DNA of 64,000 nt. Source: Qaidamihabitans albus. GTDB taxonomy: Bacteria; Actinomycetota; Actinomycetes; Mycobacteriales; Pseudonocardiaceae. Location: the NCBI RefSeq assembly GCF_016464705.1, contig NZ_JAEHOB010000014.1, positions 62,001 to 126,000 of the forward strand, read 5' to 3'. The notes under the pieces are model-generated. The model worked only from the letters and a program-made list of their open reading frames with translations. It did no database searches and had not been told where the DNA came from. This document shows, in pieces, positions 33,840 through 43,151 of this stretch (position 1 is its first letter; every line of letters starts with the position of its first letter). Position numbers and translations under genes: made by a program.

Positions 33840-34774
33840 CAACTGTCCTCTCCGGACGCGGTCGTACCGACCACGTACCATCCGGCCCGGTCGAACCCGG
33901 TGACACGGCCGCCCTCCGCGAGCAGGTTCCCGAGCACCTGGCGCACGGCCACCCGCCACCGCCGCGCGGTGTCCGGGTCCGTCGTGCGCAGCCGCTCGAT
34001 GTCCCGTGGGACTGCGACGAGCACGGTGTGGCCGTGCGTCGTACCCGCCACCGGCAGGCCGTCCGCCGACCGGCCGAGCCCCACGACCGCGCCCGCGACA
34101 CGCTCGGCCTCCGCGTCGCACGGGACGGGAGTACCGGAGCAGGCGGCCGCGACCCGTGCGGAACCGAGGCCCCAGCGCACGAGCAGCCGGTCCGTGTCGT
34201 CGGTGCCGTTGATGCCGTCGTTGACCCCGCCGTAGAAGTTGGTGAGGTACTCGGCGGGCACCGCGGCCAGCTTCGTGAGGTTGAAGTAGGCGTTACGGCC
34301 GACCAGCGGATCGAACGTCCAGCCGATCGATGCGACGCCGCGGCGCAACGCCCACGCCCGCTGATGCAGCTTCAGCGCGAAGCCGACGCTGCGTCCCGCG
34401 ACCACCGGGGAGACTCCGGCGATGTGGCTGTGCATCACCCCGTCGGAGGGCGCGCCGAAGAAGCCGACGCACGCGCCGAGCAGCCGGTTCCCCTCGTATG
34501 CTCCCGCGACGTAGTTGCCGCCTTTGGTGAGCGCCCGCAGCAGTTCGGTCGTCACCGGCGGGTTCTTCGGGTCCGGGTGCCAGATCCCGTCGTAGAGCCG
34601 GTAGACCTGTTCCAGGTCGGCGAGGTCCGTGAGCTCGCGGACACGCACGCCCGCCGCGCGAGCCGCGGCCTCGGCCGCCAGCACCGCGGCCTCGACCTCG
34701 AGGGGCGTCGCGAGCAGCACGCCCGGCTGATCGTGGAGGCCGCTCGTTCCGGCGAGCTGCCGGATTTCGCTCAT
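33839..34774 (-). CDS. GNAT-family amino acid N-acyl(succinyl)transferase
   Basis: A 311-residue GNAT protein of the type found beside N-succinylamino acid racemases. LEQVYRLYDGIWHPDPKNPP, GNYVAGAYEGNRLLGACVGF, HSHIAGVSPVVAGRSVGFAL and WTFDPLVGRNAYFNL are its conserved blocks. In Geobacillus the equivalent enzyme transfers succinyl from succinyl-CoA to D-amino acids; the specificity here is inferred from that context. It overlaps the M20 hydrolase by 4 bp upstream and the racemase by 1 bp downstream, so all three are translated together. The start at 34774 is set by the ATGA overlap. Confidence 0.9.
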   Translation of the reverse strand: MSEIRQLAGTSGLHDQPGVLLATPLEVEAAVLAAEAAARAAGVRVRELTDLADLEQVYRLYDGIWHPDPKNPPVTTELLRALTKGGNYVAGAYEGNRLLGACVGFFGAPSDGVMHSHIAGVSPVVAGRSVGFALKLHQRAWALRRGVASIGWTFDPLVGRNAYFNLTKLAAVPAEYLTNFYGGVNDGINGTDDTDRLLVRWGLGSARVAAACSGTPVPCDAEAERVAGAVVGLGRSADGLPVAGTTHGHTVLVAVPRDIERLRTTDPDTARRWRVAVRQVLGNLLAEGGRVTGFDRAGWYVVGTTASGEDS

Positions 34775-35937
34775 GAACGCCTCCCGCTCGCGGCGACGGC
34801 GGCCGGGGAACCCGCCCGCCCGGTCTCCAGGAGGTCCGCGACGAGCGAGGCGACGAGGGCCGAGCGCCTCGGCAGTTCGGCGACCACCACGTGCTCGTCG
34901 TCGGCGTGCGCGCCGCCGCCCACGGCGCCGAGGCCGTCGAGCGTCGGCGTGCCCACGCCCGCGGTGAAGTTCCCGTCGGAAGCGCCGCCCACCGCGGCGG
35001 CGCGCAGCGGCGGCAGGCCGAGCGCCCTCGCCAGCACACCCGCCCTCGCGAACAGCCCTTCCGATGAACGCGCCTCCAGCGGCGGCCGGTTCGGTCCGCC
35101 GAGGACTTCCAGTGCGGCGCCGCCGAGAACCGGCCGGACCGTCCGCATCGCCGCATCGACCCGGTGCTGCTCCGCGCGGCTGGCCACCCGGACGTCGACC
35201 GCCACCTCGCCCATGGCCGCGACGGTGTTCGTCGTGGTGCCCGCCGACAGCAGGGTCGGGGTGACCGTGGTCCCCGCCGCGGGGTCGGCCAGCCCGCCCA
35301 TGGCGAGTACCTGGTGCGCCAGCTCGACAGTGGCGTTGACTCCGCGCCAGGGCTCCAGTCCGGCATGGGCCGCCTTTCCGGTCACGGCGATCCGGTAGAG
35401 CGAGACGCCCTTGCGCTCGGTCTTGAGCGCGCCGCCCCCGGCCGCGGCCTCGACGACGAGCGCAGCCGCACACCCTTCGGCGGCCGACTCGATCAGCTCC
35501 CGTGAGGTGGGCGAGCCGACCTCTTCGTCCCCGGTGACCAGCAACGTGACGCCCGAGAGGTCGGGGAGTACCGACAGCGCGTGCATCGCGATCACCAGCC
35601 CCGCCTTCATGTCGAGACAACCGGGCCCGCGGAGCACCTTCCCGTCCACTGTGTACGGATGGGTGGCCAGCGAGCCGATCGGCCACACCGTGTCGTGGTG
35701 GCCGAGCAGCAGCACGGTGGCCGGGCCGTCACCGAACCGCCAGCGCAGGTGCGTGCGCCCGGAGCGGACGATCCGCTCGGGTTCCCGGCCGAGCCTGCGC
35801 GCACCGACCCTCGCCACGACATCCGCGCTCGCGGCCACCGCGGCGAGGTCGGTCGACGGCGACTCGCACGTCACCAGCTCCTCGAGATCGGCGAGTACGT
35901 GCCGCACCCGGCTCTGCATGCGGGCGACGGAATGCAC
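34771..35937 (-). CDS. M20-family metallohydrolase (probable N-succinyl/N-acyl-L-amino acid deacylase)
   Basis: A 388-residue M20 dizinc hydrolase. GHHDTVWPIGSL (His and Asp), GPGCLDMKAGL (bridging Asp), TGDEEVGSPTSR (catalytic Glu-Glu) and GGGAHADDEHV (C-terminal His ligand) are all intact; the dimerisation insert lies between. It resembles the glutamate carboxypeptidase/ArgE-DapE group. In the known D-to-L amino acid pathway an L-specific desuccinylase draws the racemase equilibrium to the L side, which this gene would supply. The GTG at 35937 starts 1-2 bp before the stop of the fusion peptidase; an upstream in-frame ATG at 35967 lies inside that gene. Confidence 0.88.
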   Translation of the reverse strand: MHSVARMQSRVRHVLADLEELVTCESPSTDLAAVAASADVVARVGARRLGREPERIVRSGRTHLRWRFGDGPATVLLLGHHDTVWPIGSLATHPYTVDGKVLRGPGCLDMKAGLVIAMHALSVLPDLSGVTLLVTGDEEVGSPTSRELIESAAEGCAAALVVEAAAGGGALKTERKGVSLYRIAVTGKAAHAGLEPWRGVNATVELAHQVLAMGGLADPAAGTTVTPTLLSAGTTTNTVAAMGEVAVDVRVASRAEQHRVDAAMRTVRPVLGGAALEVLGGPNRPPLEARSSEGLFARAGVLARALGLPPLRAAAVGGASDGNFTAGVGTPTLDGLGAVGGGAHADDEHVVVAELPRRSALVASLVADLLETGRAGSPAAVAASGRRS

Positions 35938-35938
35938 C

Positions 35939-38900
35939 TCACACCACCTTCGGCGTGGCACGGGCACCGAAGTGGACGTAGCGCTCCCCCGTCGGCAGCT
36001 CGTAGAAGGTCAGCGGAATCCACATCCGCATGCCGGGATCCTTGGCGACGAACAGATCGTCGTCGACGGGCACCAGCCGGTACTCCTGCGTGGCCTCCGG
36101 CACCAGCTCCGCCAGCGGCCCGGTGACGGTCGTGCGCAACGCGGGCGTGCCGTCCTTGCCCTCGGTGAGCACCTCCATGCGCACGCTCTCCCGTTCGTAG
36201 GTCCCGGCGTGCGTGCTCAGGTCCACTGCGACGGGCTCTGCCGGAGGCTCCAGCGGCTGAGGCATCGCGACACCCGCCACCTCCGCGAAGATTTCCCGGT
36301 ACAGATCCTCGTACAGGTCGTGCGCGCTGTCGCCGTTGGTCAGCAGGGTCACGGCGAGGCCCTGCTCCGGCAGCAGACGGAGGAAGGCGGACTGGCCGAT
36401 GGTGTTGCCGTCGTGCCCGATGAGCCGGTGGGAGTCCCAGTCGAACCGGCACCAGCCGAGTCCCCACGAGTCCCCGAGCAGGTACTTGTCCGGTAGCTCG
36501 ACCTGGAAGCCCGCCATCGCCTCCGCCGAGGTCTCGCTGAGCACGTGGCCGCCGTCGGGAGCGCGACCGCCGGTGAGATGCATGCGCGCGAAGCCGAGCA
36601 CGTCCGCGGCGGTCGAGCAGACGAGGCCCGCCGGGCCCGCGGCGCGCTGGAGAGTCCACACCGGTGCGCGCCGCGGTTGCCCGTCCTCGGTGACGTGGCC
36701 GACGGCGGCACGGTGCAGCAGTGCCTCCTCGGGCAGCGTGCCGGTGTGCGTGAGCCCCAGCCGGTCGAACAGCCGCTCGCGCATCGCCTGGTCCCACGTC
36801 GTACCGGTGAGTTTCTCGATCACCCTGCCCGCGAGGGAGAACCCGGAGTTGCAGTACGACCAGGTGACGCCGAGCGGGTGGTTCTGCGCCACGTCGGCCA
36901 GCACGGTGACGTACTTCTCCAGGCAGTCGTCACCGCGGCCGGTGTCGGTGAACACGTCGCCGTCGATTCCGCTGGTGTGGGTCAGCAGGTGCCGCATGGT
37001 CACCTTCTTCGTGGTGTCCGGATCGGACAGCCGCAGCTCGGGAAGGATCTCGGCCAGCGGCATGTCCAGATCGAGCAGGCCCTCGTCCACCAGCTGCAGG
37101 ACGACCGTGGTCGTCCACACCTTGGAGACCGACCCGATCTGGAACACCGAGTCGGTGGTCGTCTCCACCCCGGTGTCGACGTTGAGCACACCGCAGGCGG
37201 CCTCGACCAGCTCGTCCTCGGCTCCCGGCCGCAGCCGGAGGATTCCCAACGTGGCGCCGGGGACGCCGTGCCACGCGGCCAGCTCGGTGAGCCTGCGCTG
37301 CCAGTGCGCGGCGTCCAGCCGGGGGCGCCGCGGCCCCGCCGTCTCGCCCGCGTACTGCTCGACCCAGTCCGCGACGCGGCGGTTGTAGTCGAGACGCTGT
37401 GCGGGAGGCCCGTTCAGGATGAACAGGTGCGACGCGTCCGGGTAGAGCACGAGCCTGCTCGGTACACCGCGCTCGCGCAGGCTGGTGTGCCACTGCTCGG
37501 CCTGCCCCACCGGGCACAGCAGGTCCGCCGTACCGTGCAGGATCAGGGTCGGTGTGCGCACGGAGTCCACCTCGGACAGCGGGGACATCGCGGCGTACCG
37601 CTCCGGCACGGCCCACGGTGTGCCGCCCAGCTCCAGCTCGCCGAGGTAGTGACCATCCACTGAGGACCCAGCGGCACTCACCAGGTCGGTGATGGCCCCG
37701 CCGGTCACCGCGGCGGCGAACCGGTCGTCGCGGCTGGTGAGGTAGCAGGTCATGAAACCGCCGTAGCTGTAGCCGGTGACGGCCAGCCGTTTCGGGTCGG
37801 CGATACCGTCCGCGACGAGTTCGTCGACGGGTTCGAGGAAGTCCCTGGCGTCTGCCTCCCCCCAGCCGCCGCCGACGGCCGTGAAGAAGCGCTCGCCGTA
37901 GCCGTCGCTGCCGCGCGGGTTGAGCAGCAGGATCGTCCACCCGCGCGCGGCGAGTTCCTGGTGGTAGAGGTGGATCTCGTCGGCGACGCCGTTCCACGCG
38001 TTGTGCGGGCCGCCGTGGATGTCGAGCAGCAGCGGCCCCGGCTTCGCCGCCTCCGGGTCGCGGACGAGCCAGCCGTGCACGACGGTGCCGTCCGAGATCG
38101 TGAACTCGCGCTCCTCGCGCGGGAACAGCTCGACACCGTCGAGGTACTCGCCGTGCGCGGTGAGCGTGGTCTCCTCGCCCGTCTTCAGGTCGACCCGCAC
38201 GATCTCGCCGTAGGAGCCGGGCGTATTGAGCACGACGGCGACCGTGTCGCCGGACACCGAGAAGCCGGTGACATTGCGTCCGGCGCCTTCGACGACCGGC
38301 CGGGGCATGCCGCCGGCGGCGGGGACGGCGTAGAGGTGGGTGCAGCCGCGCTCGCGCAAGCAGAACAGCACCGTGCGGCCGTCCTCGGCGAGCCGCGGAA
38401 CGCCGCCGGGGTAGCCGGGGTGCCCTGGCATCAGGTTACGGTCCAGGCCGGCACCGAGGTCGGTGACGGGACCGCCGTCGAGCGGCACCCGCAGCAGCCT
38501 GGTGTGGCCCACCGGGTCGCCCTCCATGCCCGCGACGAGCAGCGCGGTACCGTCCGCCGTCCACGTGACCGGCCCGCCGAACCCGTCGGCCAGCCCGGCG
38601 ACCTCCGGCACCGCCTTCGCGTCGGTCACGTCGAGGACGTGGACGGGCGCGCGCAGGCGGAGATCCGTGTCCGGCGCGGTCGCCGCGCAGAAGGCGAGCT
38701 TCGCCGAGTCCGGTGACCACGACGGCGGACCGGCGTGCCAGTCGCCACCGGTGACCTGGCGGCAGGTGCCGGTGGCGAGGTCGAGCACGTGCAGATGGGT
38801 GCGGATGGTGCGCAGCAGCCCGGCGCCGTCGGCGCGGTAGTCCAGCCGGTCGGCGACCACCGGTGCGGTCCCGTCGCCACCGGCCGGGCCCAGCAGGTCC

Positions 38901-39274
38901 ACCGGGGCCGCGAAGGCGATCCTGCTGCCATCCGGGCTCCAGACGGGTTCGCCCGCACCGAGCGACAACGACGTCAGCGGCTCCGGCTCCCCACCGTCCA
39001 CGGGCAGCGACCACAGCTGCGGCGGTCCGTCCTGAGCACGGAGGAAGGCGACCTGGGTCCCGTCCGGCGACCACGTGGGCGTGCTGTCCGCCACTCCCCT
39101 GGTCAGCCGCCGCGGTGCACCCGCACCGGCGCACCAGATCGCGTGCCTGTTGCGGTCGACGTCCGCGTCGGCGGTGCGCAGCACATAGAGGCAGCGCGTC
39201 CCGTCCGGGGAGAGCGCGGGCTGCCCTGGCACGGCGAACCCGGTCAGGTCCTCGGCGCGTTGGCGGTGGGTCAT
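35939..39274 (-). CDS. Fusion: S9 prolyl-oligopeptidase-type peptidase plus beta-lactamase-fold serine hydrolase
   Basis: A 1111-residue two-enzyme fusion. Residues 1-380 form a WD40/TolB-like propeller with repeated SPDGT motifs. Residues 400-640 are an S9 catalytic domain with Ser503 in GYSYGGFM, Asp584 in HGTADLL and His616 in DASHLF. From about 655 a beta-lactamase-fold domain follows: S-x-x-K at 715-718 (IGSVSK), Y-x-N at 807-809 (SYCNSG) and H-x-G at 954-956 (HDGNTIG). A lipocalin-like tail of about 100 residues closes it. The second fold includes D-aminopeptidases and esterases as well as penicillin-recognising enzymes. No signal peptide is seen, so it probably acts in the cytosol on imported peptides. 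The gene is 22 bp after dppF-like. Confidence 0.93.
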   Translation of the reverse strand: MTHRQRAEDLTGFAVPGQPALSPDGTRCLYVLRTADADVDRNRHAIWCAGAGAPRRLTRGVADSTPTWSPDGTQVAFLRAQDGPPQLWSLPVDGGEPEPLTSLSLGAGEPVWSPDGSRIAFAAPVDLLGPAGGDGTAPVVADRLDYRADGAGLLRTIRTHLHVLDLATGTCRQVTGGDWHAGPPSWSPDSAKLAFCAATAPDTDLRLRAPVHVLDVTDAKAVPEVAGLADGFGGPVTWTADGTALLVAGMEGDPVGHTRLLRVPLDGGPVTDLGAGLDRNLMPGHPGYPGGVPRLAEDGRTVLFCLRERGCTHLYAVPAAGGMPRPVVEGAGRNVTGFSVSGDTVAVVLNTPGSYGEIVRVDLKTGEETTLTAHGEYLDGVELFPREEREFTISDGTVVHGWLVRDPEAAKPGPLLLDIHGGPHNAWNGVADEIHLYHQELAARGWTILLLNPRGSDGYGERFFTAVGGGWGEADARDFLEPVDELVADGIADPKRLAVTGYSYGGFMTCYLTSRDDRFAAAVTGGAITDLVSAAGSSVDGHYLGELELGGTPWAVPERYAAMSPLSEVDSVRTPTLILHGTADLLCPVGQAEQWHTSLRERGVPSRLVLYPDASHLFILNGPPAQRLDYNRRVADWVEQYAGETAGPRRPRLDAAHWQRRLTELAAWHGVPGATLGILRLRPGAEDELVEAACGVLNVDTGVETTTDSVFQIGSVSKVWTTTVVLQLVDEGLLDLDMPLAEILPELRLSDPDTTKKVTMRHLLTHTSGIDGDVFTDTGRGDDCLEKYVTVLADVAQNHPLGVTWSYCNSGFSLAGRVIEKLTGTTWDQAMRERLFDRLGLTHTGTLPEEALLHRAAVGHVTEDGQPRRAPVWTLQRAAGPAGLVCSTAADVLGFARMHLTGGRAPDGGHVLSETSAEAMAGFQVELPDKYLLGDSWGLGWCRFDWDSHRLIGHDGNTIGQSAFLRLLPEQGLAVTLLTNGDSAHDLYEDLYREIFAEVAGVAMPQPLEPPAEPVAVDLSTHAGTYERESVRMEVLTEGKDGTPALRTTVTGPLAELVPEATQEYRLVPVDDDLFVAKDPGMRMWIPLTFYELPTGERYVHFGARATPKVV

Positions 39275-39296
39275 CGGAATCCTCCTCGGTCGGTGG

Positions 39297-40235
39297 TCAG
39301 CGCTCGGCCGCGAAGTGGCAGGCGGCGAGGTGAGGGTGTCCCTGTGGGACGGGTTCGTGCTCCCGGCAGATGTCCCGGTCGTCGAGCACGGCCGGGCCCA
39401 TCGGGCACCGGGGGTGGTAGCGGCATCCGGGTGGTGGGTGGTGCGGGTCGGCGGGTTCGGTGTCGGCGACGGCCCGCAGCGCCGGGTCGAGGTCGCCGGG
39501 GTCCACCGGTTCGGAGACCGCCGCGAGCAGCTCCCGCGTGTACGGGTGCCGGGGACGGGCCAGGACCTGGTCGGCGGGCCCGTACTCGACGATGCGGCCC
39601 AGGTACATCACGGCGATGAAGTCGCTGACATAGCGCACGACGGCGAGGTCGTGCGAGATGAACAGCACGGAAAGCCCCAGCTCGCGCTGCACGTCGCGGA
39701 CGAGGTTGAGCACGGCGCCCTGGATCGAGACGTCGAGCGCCGAGGTGATCTCGTCGGCGATGATCACCCGCGGGTCACCCGCCAGCGCTCTGGCGAGCGC
39801 CACCCGCTGGCACTGCCCGCCGGAGAGCTGGGCCGGGTAGAGGCGCGCCCGGTCGCCGCTGAGCCCCACCAGCTCCAGCAGCCTGATCACCTCGGCGCGC
39901 CGCCCGGGCCGGCCGCGCGGGACCGCCTCGGCGATCGAGTCGCCGATCGTCATGCGAGGGTCGAGCGAGGAGGAGGGGTCCTGGAACACCATCTGCAGCG
40001 GGGGCCGGGACCGCCTACGACGCACGGATTGCCCGCCGAGCAGGATGCGGCCCCCGGTGAGCGGGATCAGGCCGACGGCGGCACGGGCCAGAGTGGACTT
40101 GCCGGACCCGGACTCGCCGACCAGCCCGACGACCCTGCCCTCGGGCACGGTGAGGTCGACGGTGTCGACCGCGGTCAGCCCGTGCCGGTGGCCGCCGTAG
40201 CGGACGGAAACTCCCTCGAAGCGCAGCTCACTCAC
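39297..40235 (-). CDS. Oligopeptide ABC transporter ATP-binding protein (DppF/OppF-like)
   Basis: A 312-residue ATPase: Walker A GESGSGKST, signature LSGGQCQRVALARALA, Walker B VIIADEIT and the H-loop ISHDLAVVRY. The C-terminal oligopeptide/dipeptide extension has the conserved cysteine pattern CRYHPRCP...C...C. It pairs with the ATPase half of the preceding fusion gene to power peptide uptake. It starts at a GTG (40235) overlapping that gene by 8 bp (GTGAGTGA). An Asp-to-Glu change (ADEIT, Glu after Asp as usual) leaves catalysis intact. Confidence 0.94.
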   Translation of the reverse strand: MSELRFEGVSVRYGGHRHGLTAVDTVDLTVPEGRVVGLVGESGSGKSTLARAAVGLIPLTGGRILLGGQSVRRRRSRPPLQMVFQDPSSSLDPRMTIGDSIAEAVPRGRPGRRAEVIRLLELVGLSGDRARLYPAQLSGGQCQRVALARALAGDPRVIIADEITSALDVSIQGAVLNLVRDVQRELGLSVLFISHDLAVVRYVSDFIAVMYLGRIVEYGPADQVLARPRHPYTRELLAAVSEPVDPGDLDPALRAVADTEPADPHHPPPGCRYHPRCPMGPAVLDDRDICREHEPVPQGHPHLAACHFAAER

Positions 40236-42132
40236 CGACCCGCACCTCCTCCGCCATCATGGGACGTCCGCCGGTGACATCCGCGTGCCAGCACGCCACG
40301 CGCCGCCCCTCGCGGTCGGCGACCAGGGGCGGGTCGGCCCCGCGGCACTGCTCGTCGGCGAACGGGCAACGGGCGGCGAAGGCGCAACCCACCGGCACCC
40401 GGGCGGGGTCGACCGGACGACCGGGGATCACGGCGAGCGGGCGCTCCAGTTCGGTGCTCATGTCGGGAACCGCGGCGAGCAGCGCCCTGGTGTAGGGATG
40501 CCGTGCGCGGGCGGGCAGGTCGGCGGCGGGCAGGTCCTCGACGATGCGGCCCGCGTACATCACCAGCACCCGCTCGCAGAACCGCCGGACGACGGTGATG
40601 TCGTGGCTGATCAACAGGATCGCCACGTCGTCGGCCGCACGCACGGACTGCAGAAGCCGCAGCACCTGCCGCTGCACGGTGACGTCGAGTGCCGTGGTCG
40701 GCTCGTCGGCCACGATCAGGGCGGGCGAGCCCATCATGCCCATGCCGATCATTGCCCGCTGCCGCATGCCGCCGGAGAACTCGTGCGGGAACTGCTTCGC
40801 CCGGCGCGCGGCCGCGGGCACCCGGACGGCCTGGAGCCGGTCGATCGCGCGGTCGAGCGCCTGCCTTCGGCCGAGCCCGTGGTGTTGTTCGGAAACCTCG
40901 GCCAGTTGACGACCGATGCGCTGGGTCGGGTTGAACGAGGTCATCGGGTCCTGGAAGACCATCGCGAACGACGTGCCGAGCAGCTGCTGCCGCGTACGGT
41001 CGGGAAGCTCGTGCAGCGGTTGTCCCCGGAACTCCAGCCGGTCGGCGGTCACCTCGCCCGGTTCCTCGATGAGCTGTGCGACCGCGAGCGCGGTGAGCGT
41101 CTTGCCGGAACCGGACTCCCCGACGATCCCGACGGACTCGCCGCGCCGCAGCGCGAAGCTCACCCCCCGCACCGGGGCGGTGCCACCGGGGAAGGTGACC
41201 CGCAGGTTCTCGACCGCGAGCACGGACCGCCGGTCCTCCCCCGCCGGAGCCGGGGCGACCGGCTCGTCCCGGTCCCGGCGGCGGAACACCACCGGGGCGG
41301 AGCGCAGCCCGACGCCCTTGGCGATGGCCTCGCCGAACAGGTTGAACGCCAGGCCGGCCACCACGACGGCCGTACCCGGCGCGAGCGCCGCGGCCGGATG
41401 GATGTAGAGACCGGCGAGCCCGTCAGCGAGCAGCCGTCCCCAGTCGTATGCGGGAGCCTGCACGCCGAGTCCGAGGAACGACAGCCCGGCGAAGGCCAGC
41501 AGCGCGCTGCCCGCCGCGACCGTGGCGTTGACCACCAGCGGTTCGGCGACGTTGGGCAGCACGTGCCGGGCAAGCAGGCGGACCCGGCCGAGCCCGGCGA
41601 TGCGCGCGGCGGCGACGTAGTCCAGTCCAGAAACCTTGGCCACCAGCGTCTGCGTGAGCCGGGCGAAGGCGGGCGCGAGGGCGAACCCGATCGCGAGCAC
41701 CGCACCGCTCGCGCCGACACCGAAGACCACGGCGAAGAACAGAGCCAGCAGCAGGCCGGGAAAGGCCACCGCGATGTTGACCATCGCGCTCACTACCCGC
41801 CCTGCCCTGGCGCCCAGCAGTATCGGCGCGGCACCGAGCAGCAGGCCGGTGAGCACTCCGATCGCGGTGGCGAGCAGTGCGAGGCCGACGGAGAGCCCGG
41901 TGGCGACGAGCACGCGGTGGAAGACGTCCCGGCCGAGGCCGTCGGTGCCCATCCAGTGCTCGGCCGAAGGGCCGCGCAGGATCTGTCCGGTGTCGACGGC
42001 AGCGGCCTCGTCCGACCACAGCAGCGGCGCGACAACGGCCAGCAGCAGGACAGCGGCCAGCAGCGTAGCCGCGCTCACCCCCACCGGCGTGCGCAGCACA
42101 CCGGCCCATTTCGACTTTCCGGGTGAGGGCAT
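40228..42132 (-). CDS. Oligopeptide ABC transporter permease/ATPase fusion (DppC-DppD)
   Basis: A 634-residue fusion. Residues 1-300 are a DppC-type permease: an N-terminal TM, HWMGTDGLGRDVFHRV before the core, and the EAA loop AARIAGLGRVRLLARHVLPN. Residues 325-630 are a DppD-type ATPase with Walker A GESGSGKT, signature FSGGMRQRAMIG, Walker B LIVADEPT and the C-terminal cysteines CAFAARCP. Such permease-ATPase fusions occur in actinobacterial peptide/nickel transporters. The ATG at 42132 has GGAG 10 bases upstream in the end of the dppB-like gene. With the DppF-like and DppB-like proteins it completes the importer. Confidence 0.93.
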   Translation of the reverse strand: MPSPGKSKWAGVLRTPVGVSAATLLAAVLLLAVVAPLLWSDEAAAVDTGQILRGPSAEHWMGTDGLGRDVFHRVLVATGLSVGLALLATAIGVLTGLLLGAAPILLGARAGRVVSAMVNIAVAFPGLLLALFFAVVFGVGASGAVLAIGFALAPAFARLTQTLVAKVSGLDYVAAARIAGLGRVRLLARHVLPNVAEPLVVNATVAAGSALLAFAGLSFLGLGVQAPAYDWGRLLADGLAGLYIHPAAALAPGTAVVVAGLAFNLFGEAIAKGVGLRSAPVVFRRRDRDEPVAPAPAGEDRRSVLAVENLRVTFPGGTAPVRGVSFALRRGESVGIVGESGSGKTLTALAVAQLIEEPGEVTADRLEFRGQPLHELPDRTRQQLLGTSFAMVFQDPMTSFNPTQRIGRQLAEVSEQHHGLGRRQALDRAIDRLQAVRVPAAARRAKQFPHEFSGGMRQRAMIGMGMMGSPALIVADEPTTALDVTVQRQVLRLLQSVRAADDVAILLISHDITVVRRFCERVLVMYAGRIVEDLPAADLPARARHPYTRALLAAVPDMSTELERPLAVIPGRPVDPARVPVGCAFAARCPFADEQCRGADPPLVADREGRRVACWHADVTGGRPMMAEEVRVGE

Positions 42133-42136
42133 TCGC

Positions 42137-43138
42137 TCAGCTCTCCTTGATCGTCGAGCGGGGGTCGAGGAGGGCGAGTGCGATGTCCACCGCCAGGTTG
42201 ACCAGCAGGACCCCGGTGCCGTAGACGAGGACGATGCCCTGCACCAGCGGGTAGTCCTTGGCGAGGATCGACTCCACGATGGTGGTGCCCAGCCCCGGCC
42301 AGGCGAAGACGTTCTCCACCAGCACGGTGCCTGCCACCATCGCGCCGAGCAGGAGACCACCGACCGTGATCGTGGCCGTCACGGCGTTCGGCAACGCGTG
42401 TCTGAGGTAGACGATCCGGCCGGGCAGCCGTTTGGCCCGCGCGGTCCGGATGTAGTCGGCATGCAGGACCGCCAGCGTCTCCACCCGCAGCAGCCGCGCC
42501 AGCACCGCGGCCGGTCCCGCCGCGAGCGCGAGCACGGGCAGGGCGTAGGAGACGAGGCCGGAGCGGCCGGCCACCGGCACCCAGCCGAGCCGGACACCGA
42601 AGACGTAAACCAGGCCGACGGCGAGCAGGAACTCGGGCACCGCGCCGAGCACCACGCTGGTGGAGGTGAAGCTCAGCTCGGTCCTGCGGCGCCGGCCGCC
42701 CCGGGTGAGCACGGCCATCGCGACGCCGAGCGGGACCGCCACGACCACCGCGACCACCGCGACCACGAAAGCGAAACCGGCGAGCTCCACCGTGGCCGGC
42801 AGCCGGTCACCGATCACCCGCGACACGGGCAGTCCCGAGGTCACCGAGGTGCCGGCGTCGCCGGAGAACAGACCGCCGAGGTAGTGGACGTACTGCAGCC
42901 ACAGCGGTTCGTCGTGGCCGAGCGCCGCGCGGCGCTCGGCCACCAGCTCCGGCGACGCGGTGAGGCCCAGCGCTGCCCGTACCGGGTCGCCCGGGATCAG
43001 GTGGATCATCAGGAACGCGGCGGTGACCAGCACCCATACGGAGATCAGGAGCCGCACCAGCCTGCGAGCCGCGAAGTGCAGCCAGGTGTTGCCGGCGAGT
43101 CCGCGGAGGGTCCGGGCTCCGCTGAGCAGGGCCGTCAT
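42137..43138 (-). CDS. Oligopeptide ABC transporter permease (DppB-like)
   Basis: A 333-residue inner-membrane permease. The N-terminal TM (LVRLLISVWVLVTAAFLMIH) ends in the family mark LIPGDPVRA. Five further TM segments follow, with the EAA loop YIRTARAKRLPGRIVYLRHA. FAWPGLGTTIVESILAKDYP is the conserved DppB end block. It lies 13 bp after the binding-protein gene and 4 bp before the permease/ATPase fusion. Its role is passage of peptide through the membrane. Confidence 0.95.
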   Translation of the reverse strand: MTALLSGARTLRGLAGNTWLHFAARRLVRLLISVWVLVTAAFLMIHLIPGDPVRAALGLTASPELVAERRAALGHDEPLWLQYVHYLGGLFSGDAGTSVTSGLPVSRVIGDRLPATVELAGFAFVVAVVAVVVAVPLGVAMAVLTRGGRRRRTELSFTSTSVVLGAVPEFLLAVGLVYVFGVRLGWVPVAGRSGLVSYALPVLALAAGPAAVLARLLRVETLAVLHADYIRTARAKRLPGRIVYLRHALPNAVTATITVGGLLLGAMVAGTVLVENVFAWPGLGTTIVESILAKDYPLVQGIVLVYGTGVLLVNLAVDIALALLDPRSTIKES

Positions 43139-43151
43139 GCCGCCACCCCGG

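Noticed and set aside
42130-42360. N-terminal extension of the permease/ATPase fusion into the DppB-like gene
   Set aside because: The extension overlaps the end of DppB in another frame; ATG 42132 with a GGAG site fits the operon spacing and the permease N-terminus.
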